Positions 44,804 through 51,820 of a DNA stretch of 58,325 nucleotides are shown here, piece after piece. The notes beneath the pieces were generated by a model, which was not told the origin of the DNA, did no database searches, and saw only the letters and a list, made by a program, of their open reading frames with translations. The DNA lies in contig JALUWJ010000127.1 of the NCBI GenBank assembly GCA_027019605.1, positions 1 through 58,325 on the forward strand. The letters are read 5' to 3'. Each line of letters begins with the position of its first letter. The stretch's first letter is position 1. The stretch comes from Henriciella sp. Lineage in GTDB: Bacteria; Pseudomonadota; Alphaproteobacteria; Caulobacterales; Hyphomonadaceae. A program made the translations under genes and the position numbers.

Positions 44804-46644
44804 CAGGCACGCTCCAATTCTGAAGCTTGCAGCAGGCTGCGCCAGTCAGGCTTTTGTTCGGTGAGCCATGCCGCGCATTGCGCGATTTGGATATCGTTCA
44901 AGCCAAGCTCGACATTCTCGGCCATCAGGGTTCCGGCGCGCATGGTTGGTGTGTAGCGGTGATACCATTCAGAGCCCGAGCTGAGCTCGGTCGCAAAGGT
45001 TGGAATGCCTTTCGCCAACGCGTTGAACTTAAGCCAGACATCATCGGCGTACGGCGCATAGCGCAGGATTTCAGACGTGTTTGTAACCGACCCTCCTGAG
45101 AAAAACCCAGGCGGATAGAGCACGCCGCCAGCGCCGGTTGGCACAAGATTGAACGATGGGTCCTGCGTGCGGGCTTCTCTTTGCCAGTCGCGATACGGAC
45201 CGATCGCGCCATCCGCGCTGAGGCTCATCATATGACAGCGATTGCCAATGACGGTGTTCGGATGTTTGAGATGTCCGCTGAGCAGGCGTTCCATCGAATA
45301 GGGCTGATAAATCACGTCATCATCGACGATCACATAAGGCCGCTCTGGGTCGAAATGCTCAGTATGTGTGAACTTGTCGTACTGATGCCGCGTGGAGTCG
45401 ACAAAGTGCAGGACCAGTCCGGAGGCTTCAAACGCGCGCAATTGCGATGGCAGCCAGTTCGCGTTTGGGATCTCATCGCGGCCGAGAAACAGGTGAATGC
45501 TTTCAGGTTTCGCGCTTTGCTTGAGCAGCGACCTGATCACGAAGTGTAAGGTTGATATGCGCGCCGGAAATGAGGTCAGGCCGATTTGATAGGCCGGGTA
45601 AGTCTCGCGCGGCGCTGGCACCTCAATCCGCGATATGCGCGTATCTTCTTGGGTCGCGAAAGTCTGCGTTTCTTCTTTCAGTTCGCGTTTCGCGCGCCGT
45701 TGATCGCTGATCAGGTGGATGCGTTTGGCTTGTGCTTCCAGAAGCCGATTTTCAGCATCGCCCCAGTTTGCCTCCAGGGCGGCTTTGCAGGCCATGCGCA
45801 GCGCCCGCACATCTTCGGCGCGGAGGCTTGCAGATTGTTTCTGAAACAGCGTGTCCAAGACGGTATAGGCCAGATGCGAACGCACGCGGTCATTAGCCGT
45901 CCGCAACAGATCTAGAATATCGCGGACATGCGTACATTTTCGGCGAAACTCGATAATCGCGCTCGCAGGCTCGGTATCGAGATCAGCATACTCGCTGGTC
46001 AGCGTATCCAGGATGGAGGTTCGGGTCTTATCAAGATTGGCCGAAATGCCGGGTTCAGCCCCGCGAATGGCCCAAACGTCGGGCACGATTTGGATGTCCG
46101 CGCCATTCTCATAAAATCGTCCAAGTTGCAGCGTATCGCTATCGGTCTTGTGCCTACGCGCATCGAACCGGTTCTGACGCAGCAGGTCTGTGCGCACGAA
46201 CAGGGCCTGATGGCAAAAGCCAAGGCTGGCCATTTTGAACGCCTCGCCGGTTTGCCAGGACGCCCAGACATTGTCGCCGAGCTGGCCCCAGCCCATACAG
46301 CCATCATGCCCGCCGGCCTGCAGGAACGCCTTGGCTTTGGTGAGCACGTCATCAGCCGCGAAAACGTCACCAGAATTCATGAAGCAAAGATACTGACCGG
46401 TGGCGAGGTCCAGCGCCTTATTCATCGCGTCATAGACGCCGGAATCAGGCTCGTGGATGGATTGATCGACCTGGCCAGCCTGTTTCCAGAAATCGGTTAG
46501 CTCACGCGTGCCGTCTTCCGAGTTGCCGTCGACAATGACATATTCAAAGTCAGCCTCTCTTTGGCGAAACACGGACCGGGCCGTTTTGGTCAACGCCCAA
46601 GCGTGTTTGTATGACACGGTGACGATTGTAAAAAACGCGCTCAC
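44803..46644 (-). CDS. Bimodular glycosyltransferase (GT2 domain plus second GT-A-like domain)
   Basis: A 613-residue protein. Residues 1-220 are a GT2 domain (FFTIVTVSYKHAWALTKTAR, FEYVIVDGNSEDGTRELTDF, YLCFMNSGDVFAADDVL). A helical linker of about 120 residues follows, rich in Arg and Glu (LLEAQAKRIHLISDQRRAKR). Residues 350-613 form a second GT-A-like unit (QIGLTSFPARISTLHFVIRS, then RPYVIVDDDVIYQPYSMERL with its DDD metal site, and YADDVWLKFNALAKGI). The start is GTG at 46644, overlapping the stop of the sulfotransferase gene upstream. It could add two sugars or alternate linkages. Confidence 0.82.
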   Translation of the reverse strand: MSAFFTIVTVSYKHAWALTKTARSVFRQREADFEYVIVDGNSEDGTRELTDFWKQAGQVDQSIHEPDSGVYDAMNKALDLATGQYLCFMNSGDVFAADDVLTKAKAFLQAGGHDGCMGWGQLGDNVWASWQTGEAFKMASLGFCHQALFVRTDLLRQNRFDARRHKTDSDTLQLGRFYENGADIQIVPDVWAIRGAEPGISANLDKTRTSILDTLTSEYADLDTEPASAIIEFRRKCTHVRDILDLLRTANDRVRSHLAYTVLDTLFQKQSASLRAEDVRALRMACKAALEANWGDAENRLLEAQAKRIHLISDQRRAKRELKEETQTFATQEDTRISRIEVPAPRETYPAYQIGLTSFPARISTLHFVIRSLLKQSAKPESIHLFLGRDEIPNANWLPSQLRAFEASGLVLHFVDSTRHQYDKFTHTEHFDPERPYVIVDDDVIYQPYSMERLLSGHLKHPNTVIGNRCHMMSLSADGAIGPYRDWQREARTQDPSFNLVPTGAGGVLYPPGFFSGGSVTNTSEILRYAPYADDVWLKFNALAKGIPTFATELSSGSEWYHRYTPTMRAGTLMAENVELGLNDIQIAQCAAWLTEQKPDWRSLLQASELERA

Positions 46645-47609
46645 GATCCATTTTCTCCATGCACCTCACTGTCATAGTTCAATTTTTCGACAAGTTCGTG
46701 ATAGGAGCTGCAATTCAATTGCGCGAGAATAGCGTCATCAATCGGGGTCGGTGGTCTTGGCTCGATGGTTCCGCTGGTTCGGCCACTGTCTCCAGAGAAT
46801 TTGAAACTATCAAAGACGTCCTGGAAGTCCTCAAAAAAGCCAAGCTCTAAATGCTCACAAATGGTCTGCATGACCTGAATAGGGTCGGCCACAAAGTTCT
46901 CATATTGCACAACCGGGGTCCCCTCATAAGCCTCGAGGAAGGATAAATACCGCTTGCAATATTCATCAAATGTATTCGGCGTAAGGTGACCGTCCCATCC
47001 CATTTTCACCATCGATTGATAGCTGCGAACAGGGTGGCGAACCGTTACCAGGGACAGCAATGGGAGTTCGGCATCTTCCAGAATACGCTTTAAGGTGTAG
47101 CGATTGTCGCGACCCGCGCCATACAGGAAATGACCATGTGTGTGGTCTCGAAGGACCAGGGTTTTGCCCGATTGTTCCAATGTCTGGGCAACCTGCTGGA
47201 TGGAGTTGCCGAACAGCTTGGCCACGAGCTCGGGCTCAGGCGGGGACCCTGATTGGTGCATCAACGCGATCAGGTCGGTTGGGCTGAAACGATCCAAGTC
47301 GCCACGGAATGGGATCGCGCTCAATGGATCAACCTCGTTCAACACCACGGTGTTCGACATTGAGGCGATGCATTTGGCGAGCATCGTCCCGCCGCTGCAT
47401 GAAAAGTGATGGATGGTGCGAATTTGCAGCGGAGATGCAGGCGTGATTTCGCTGAGCTTGTGGATCGCATTTTGAACCGTTTGAGCTTGATCATCATCGG
47501 ATTTCAGCCGGCGTGCATTTTCGTGCGGCGCGATCCCGTGTTCCTCTGCGAGGCCCAAAATACCTTTTACCAGGTTGGAAAAGTCAGTCTTCTCGGCGGA
47601 CATGCTCAA
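46641..47609 (-). CDS. Sulfotransferase-like protein
   Basis: A 322-residue protein with a sulfotransferase fold signature. RTIHHFSCSGGTMLAKCIAS is the 5'-phosphosulfate-binding loop (S-x-G-G-T form). LSLVTVRHPVRSYQSMVKMG is the 3'-phosphate-binding R-x-P-x3-S motif. FLEAYEGTPVVQYENFVADP is the conserved third block. These three elements make it the most convincing sulfotransferase of the cluster. The first 70 residues are a helical extension. It lies 12 bases after the coiled-coil gene and 4 bases overlap the next glycosyltransferase. Confidence 0.8.
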   Translation of the reverse strand: MSMSAEKTDFSNLVKGILGLAEEHGIAPHENARRLKSDDDQAQTVQNAIHKLSEITPASPLQIRTIHHFSCSGGTMLAKCIASMSNTVVLNEVDPLSAIPFRGDLDRFSPTDLIALMHQSGSPPEPELVAKLFGNSIQQVAQTLEQSGKTLVLRDHTHGHFLYGAGRDNRYTLKRILEDAELPLLSLVTVRHPVRSYQSMVKMGWDGHLTPNTFDEYCKRYLSFLEAYEGTPVVQYENFVADPIQVMQTICEHLELGFFEDFQDVFDSFKFSGDSGRTSGTIEPRPPTPIDDAILAQLNCSSYHELVEKLNYDSEVHGENGS

Positions 47610-47621
47610 ATTTGATCCACA

Positions 47622-48569
47622 CTAATCGTCCGACTCGAGCGCGGTCTCAGCTCGCGATAGACGGGCCAAGATTTCAGCCACCAGTTTTTCGGTTTTTTTG
47701 TTTTTCACCAGCAGATCGGAATAACGTTGCTCAAGCGCGGCGAGATTGTTCTGCGCGATTTTTCGGCGTTTTTCGGCTTCGCTGTCTTCGCCGCCCTCAT
47801 AGGCGGCAAGCTGTTGCAGGCTACCTGCGCAGTTCCGAGCGAAGAGCAAGGTCTCTAGAGCCGGATGCCGCTCGGGGCTGCGGGCCATCAAAACGAACCC
47901 GTTCGCGCTTAAGAAGTCGATCGCCGCCTCTGAGGTGCTGAGATCGCTGGTGGTCGTCTCATTCCAGGTGCGCAGATAGATAACGTGGAGCTCAGTGAGG
48001 CAGTCAGCGGCGGCTTTTAGAACCTCGAGTCCATCGAGGCGATCAACAATCAACCAATTGAATGATGTGTTCGCAGCGTGGATGAAATCGAGCAATGCGA
48101 TCGAAGACACCTTGGTTTGCGATGTTTGCTCCAGATTTTTCCATAAGGGCTTCAAGGTCTCTGCGCTGACCAAGCCAGTTTCACGATCAATGCTGTTCTT
48201 GAAAACCGTAACGTCGCCGCCCATTGGGCTGATCGCTTGCTGGCTCGACTGCACGTCTAAGTCTTGGGTCTTGGGGGCGTCGATGACTTGTTGAAGGAAG
48301 CCTTCGTCCGGGTGGACAAGCGTGATTGAGGCGGCGCCCAGTTCAGAGATGCGCTGCAATTGCTGCGGCATCACGGCGCCGAGCGCCAAAGCAGACTTGG
48401 GCGGTAGAATCTTGCTCAATAGCAATTCGGCGTCTGTGATGCTCGGTTGGTCCAACTCAAACCCCAATCTTGTGGAGACACAGGAATACAGACATGGCGT
48501 GGATAAATCGACCCCGTATCGAAGTTCTAAACTCGTCGTCCGCCGCTTTAAGACTATGAAGTTCCACAT
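47622..48569 (-). CDS. Degenerate FkbM/Rossmann-like protein with C-terminal coiled coil
   Basis: A 315-residue protein with no clear family. Residues 50-245 recall an FkbM methyltransferase in order of elements (SALALGAVMPQQLQRISELG, then ITLVHPDEGFLQQVIDA, then IALLDFIHAANTSFNWLIVD and RLDGLEVLKAA). However, the glycine-rich SAM loop and the D-x-E-G motif are lost. Residues 262-312 are predicted coiled coil (EKRRKIAQNNLAALEQRYSD and onward). The ATG at 48569 is preferred over one at 48668, which would overlap the divergent promoter. It is the first of twelve minus-strand genes. Confidence 0.65.
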   Translation of the reverse strand: MWNFIVLKRRTTSLELRYGVDLSTPCLYSCVSTRLGFELDQPSITDAELLLSKILPPKSALALGAVMPQQLQRISELGAASITLVHPDEGFLQQVIDAPKTQDLDVQSSQQAISPMGGDVTVFKNSIDRETGLVSAETLKPLWKNLEQTSQTKVSSIALLDFIHAANTSFNWLIVDRLDGLEVLKAAADCLTELHVIYLRTWNETTTSDLSTSEAAIDFLSANGFVLMARSPERHPALETLLFARNCAGSLQQLAAYEGGEDSEAEKRRKIAQNNLAALEQRYSDLLVKNKKTEKLVAEILARLSRAETALESDD

Positions 48570-48682
48570 TCTTTCACTATTCACTATTCTTACGCTTCGG
48601 AAGTACACATAAACAGTGGCGCAGACCCAGATAATCTGATTTGGAAGGCGCCGGGCGACGCGAATCATCTCGTGGGAGAGAA

Positions 48683-50212
48683 ATGATGACCATTTTGGTG
48701 ACCTGCGGCATCCATGACGAATGGTGCACGTTTGCGCAAGGTCGACTTGAGAGCATGGGGTTTAACGCGCCGGTGGCGTCGTCCCGCTCACACATGTCCG
48801 CGTCGGAATTAACCGAAAAAATGCTCTCCGTCAGCCGGCCCGGCGGTAAAACCTCATACAAATCTCCCGCGCCAAAACTCGGTCAGGCCTGGCATATTGC
48901 AGCAGCCGATTTGATGATCGCCAATGCTGATCAAGAATCCTGGGGGTGGGCCCACCCTGACAATTTACGGTTTCTCGAGTTTTGGAAAGCATTCGAGCCA
49001 AATTGCCGATTTGCGCTGATCTACACGTCTCCGGCGGAATATGTGGCGCGCGAGATTTCGGTCAGCGATACGGAAGAAGACGGCCTCGAAAACATCCTCG
49101 AGCGCTGGCGTGATTATCATGAAGAGATGCTCCGGTTCTATCACGCGAACAGCGACGTTAGCATGCTGATAAACCTGCACAATTTCGAGGATACGGCGCA
49201 ACCGATCGCAACCTTGTTGTCGGATCGATTGAACGTGAATGCGACGCGGCTGAATCAAGCCGAATACTTGTTTCAGTCGGCCCTGATGGATGTCATCGCT
49301 GAGCGCCTGGTCGACCAAGAGCTTGAGGCCGCGAATTTGTTCTCAGAGCTCGAAAACTCCGCAGATCTGCCAATGTCACTCTCATCATACTCTCGGCGGG
49401 GGCTGGCGGGTAAAGCGCACCGGGAATTGGATGAAAACCTGGCTGGTCTGGATCAAGCTCAAGACAATTTGCTGAACGCGCAGCGCGAAATCGATCAGCT
49501 GACTGAGTCGCTGAAGCGTACAGAAGATTTGCTCGAGACGGAGCGACGCGAGAAAGAAGTGTTGGAACTTGCCGCGTCCGAGGCGCATGTGCCGCAATTG
49601 CTGGAAAAGCAGCTCGAACAGGTCCGTGAGGAGCTGCATCTCTATTTCAACAAGTATAATGAGCTTAAGGCGCAGGTCGCGGCGAACCCAGCCGCTTTGT
49701 CGAAAGCTCACGCTGCATCTGCGGCCGCGCCTCTGGCACCACTCATCCAAATTGACCTGAAATCCTACATTGATGGCGAGGGATGGCATCATGCGGAAGA
49801 TCATGGCCGCTGGGCCGGGGCATCTTTGTCGAGCACGCTGCGCCTGCCAGATTTGGACGCTGGTAAATACAAAGTCAGCGTGAGAATCGTGGATGCGATG
49901 GCGCTTGATATTCTGCGCGGCATGTCGCTGACGCTAAACGGGGCGCCGCTGAACGCTCATTTGAAGATTTTGAGCGATATGGGCGGGCGACTGGCACCGC
50001 TGCGCCGGGCGAAGGCGCATGCCAGCAATATTGAAAAACCATTTCCCGCAACGCTGACGGCGACGATCGAGCCGGCCCAAATTCGCATTCGCGATGACAA
50101 CATTCTCGGAATCGTGAGTCCGCGTGCGGTGCATCCGCCATCTGTGCACGGGCACGATGACCGGCTACTATCATGCTGTATCGAGAGTGTGAGCTTTCAT
50201 CGGGTAGCGTAA
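48683..50212 (+). CDS. Coiled-coil protein with degenerate sulfotransferase-like head and beta-rich tail
   Basis: A 509-residue protein. Residues 1-225 follow the layout of sulfotransferase-like proteins, but the P-loop position reads VTCGIHDEWCTFAQGRLESM with no G-x-x-R-S-G-T; RFALIYTSPAEYVAREI takes the place of the 3'-phosphate motif. Residues 245-335 form a coiled coil (NLLNAQREIDQLTESLKRTE and onward). After an alanine-rich hinge, residues 355-509 are a beta-rich domain (IDGEGWHHAEDHGRWAGASL, KYKVSVRIVDA, LTLNGAPLNAHLKI) that looks like a sugar-binding sandwich. The stop is immediately followed by the ABC permease start. The ATG at 48683 has GGGAGAG upstream. Confidence 0.72.
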   Translation: MMTILVTCGIHDEWCTFAQGRLESMGFNAPVASSRSHMSASELTEKMLSVSRPGGKTSYKSPAPKLGQAWHIAAADLMIANADQESWGWAHPDNLRFLEFWKAFEPNCRFALIYTSPAEYVAREISVSDTEEDGLENILERWRDYHEEMLRFYHANSDVSMLINLHNFEDTAQPIATLLSDRLNVNATRLNQAEYLFQSALMDVIAERLVDQELEAANLFSELENSADLPMSLSSYSRRGLAGKAHRELDENLAGLDQAQDNLLNAQREIDQLTESLKRTEDLLETERREKEVLELAASEAHVPQLLEKQLEQVREELHLYFNKYNELKAQVAANPAALSKAHAASAAAPLAPLIQIDLKSYIDGEGWHHAEDHGRWAGASLSSTLRLPDLDAGKYKVSVRIVDAMALDILRGMSLTLNGAPLNAHLKILSDMGGRLAPLRRAKAHASNIEKPFPATLTATIEPAQIRIRDDNILGIVSPRAVHPPSVHGHDDRLLSCCIESVSFHRVA

Positions 50213-51064
50213 ATGTTAGATTCCCAAAATTACCGGAAAGCCCAAGTGCAGCAGCAATCGCTGAGCGGCTTTAGCTTGCAGCCGAAAGCAGCCTTCGACG
50301 ATATCGTCCAAGGGGCGAAGCTTTGGCGTGTTTGGCTGTCTCTGTCTTGGCAGGAGTTTATCTCGACCTATCGCCGTTCGATTATCGGGGTGTTTTGGGT
50401 CATGCTGTCTTTCGCAGCCTTTGTATTCATCAAGCTGACAATCTTCTCATCGCTGCTCGGTGCAGATGATGTTCGCTATTATGATGCCTATCTGGTGATC
50501 GGCTTTTTCATGTGGGTGTATTCCCAGCAAGTCATCATGACGGCGCCTGACACATTTGTCAGTTCGAGCGGGTGGATACGAAGCGAGGCGCTGCCGCTCT
50601 CAACCTATATCTACAAAATGGTGATGCGGGAGATTTACAATCTTCTCTTCACGTTTGTGGTCGTCATTATTGCGCTAATTTACCTGCAATATCCGGTTAA
50701 AATACAAGCCCTCTATGCGGTCCCGGCGATCCTGTTTCTGTTGCTGAATGCGTTCGCAATAAAACTGCTACTGGGGATCATTGGCGCACGAGTTCGCGAC
50801 GTCACACACTTGGTCAAAGCGATTATGCTGCCGATGATGTTTTTGACGCCGATCTTCTGGATGCCTTCGCAAATGCCAAACCTCATGAAGGTCTTGTGGT
50901 GGAATCCGCTATTCCACGCGATTGAGATTTTTCGAGCGCCGATTCTGGACGGGGAATTCCCAACCGAAAGTTGGATCTTTATGGGCGTGGTTTTCGCTAT
51001 CGTCTCAGTTTCAGGCTTTCTGCTGTTTTCGCGGCTCCGCCAGCGAATTGTATTTTGGTTTTAG
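50213..51064 (+). CDS. wzm: ABC-2 type polysaccharide export permease (Wzm-like)
   Basis: A 283-residue inner-membrane permease with about six membrane helices, of the O-antigen/teichoic/capsule exporter type. The cytoplasmic N-terminus carries the amphipathic gate motif WLSLSWQEFISTYRRSIIGV. Later blocks include LVIGFFMWVYSQQVI and the C-terminal signature MLPMMFLTPIFWMPSQMP with WWNPLFHAIEIFRAPIL. It pairs with the ATPase 3 bases downstream to move lipid-linked glycan across the inner membrane. Its ATG abuts the TAA of the coiled-coil gene, so translation is coupled. Confidence 0.93.
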   Translation: MLDSQNYRKAQVQQQSLSGFSLQPKAAFDDIVQGAKLWRVWLSLSWQEFISTYRRSIIGVFWVMLSFAAFVFIKLTIFSSLLGADDVRYYDAYLVIGFFMWVYSQQVIMTAPDTFVSSSGWIRSEALPLSTYIYKMVMREIYNLLFTFVVVIIALIYLQYPVKIQALYAVPAILFLLLNAFAIKLLLGIIGARVRDVTHLVKAIMLPMMFLTPIFWMPSQMPNLMKVLWWNPLFHAIEIFRAPILDGEFPTESWIFMGVVFAIVSVSGFLLFSRLRQRIVFWF

Positions 51065-51067
51065 ACC

Positions 51068-51814
51068 ATGGCCCAGATCGACGCGTTTAATCTCTGTCTC
51101 CATTATCCGTTAACAGGCGGCGCGGATCGCAATATAAATGCAGACCGCGAGCCAGACTCTATCGTCACCGTGGGGCGCAAGAAGTATATTCTCGCCCTTC
51201 GAGATGTGACTTTCTCCATCCAGCGCGGCCAGAATGTCGGTCTGGTCGGCCGCAATGGGTCTGGCAAGTCGACGCTTCTCCGCGTGTTGGGCGGGATCTA
51301 TACACCGACCAGTGGTCAAGTTGTCTCCTCCGGTAAAATCTCATCTCTCTATGGCATGAATCTCGGCATTCAACCGGACGCAACCGGGCGTGAAAACATT
51401 GTTTTTCGCGGGATTATCAAAGGCTGGTCTCGAGAAGAACTCAACGAGCGAATTCCTGAAATTATCGCGTTCAGTGAATTGGGTGACTATATCGATTTGC
51501 CGCTTCGAACCTATTCAGATGGTATGCGGATGAGGCTGCTTTTCGCCATCGCGACCTGCTTTGCGCCAGAGATCCTTTTGCTCGACGAATGGATCGGGGC
51601 AGGGGATGCGAATTTCCAAAGAAAAGCCGGGCAGCGGATGAACGATCTGGTCGATGAGGCTGGTATCACCGTCGTCGCCAGTCACAATCGCAACTTGATC
51701 CAAAGCGTTTGTGAGCAAGGTATCTGGCTCGATAAAGGCGTCATGCGCGCCTATGGTCCAATCGCCGACGTCTATAAGGAAATGGACGCGCACTATGCCA
51801 AGGTTCGCGCCTAA
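51068..51814 (+). CDS. wzt: ABC polysaccharide exporter ATPase (Wzt-like, no C-terminal sugar-binding domain)
   Basis: A 248-residue ATPase of the Wzt/KpsT/TagH type. Walker A is VGLVGRNGSGKSTLLRVLGG, and the Wzt-type element SSLYGMNLGIQPDATGREN is present. The signature region is TYSDGMRMRLLFAIATCF and Walker B is EILLLDEWIGAGDANFQRK. The protein stops soon after the H-loop (VASHNRNLI), so it lacks the beta-sandwich tail that Wzt of E. coli O8/O9a uses to recognise the chain end. The previous gene ends in a beta-rich domain that might serve instead (inference). Confidence 0.93.
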   Translation: MAQIDAFNLCLHYPLTGGADRNINADREPDSIVTVGRKKYILALRDVTFSIQRGQNVGLVGRNGSGKSTLLRVLGGIYTPTSGQVVSSGKISSLYGMNLGIQPDATGRENIVFRGIIKGWSREELNERIPEIIAFSELGDYIDLPLRTYSDGMRMRLLFAIATCFAPEILLLDEWIGAGDANFQRKAGQRMNDLVDEAGITVVASHNRNLIQSVCEQGIWLDKGVMRAYGPIADVYKEMDAHYAKVRA

Positions 51815-51820
51815 ATTACA

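Noticed and set aside
48570-48668. N-terminal extension of the minus-strand coiled-coil protein
   Set aside because: It would fill the entire divergent promoter region; the ATG at 48569 leaves 113 bases for both promoters.
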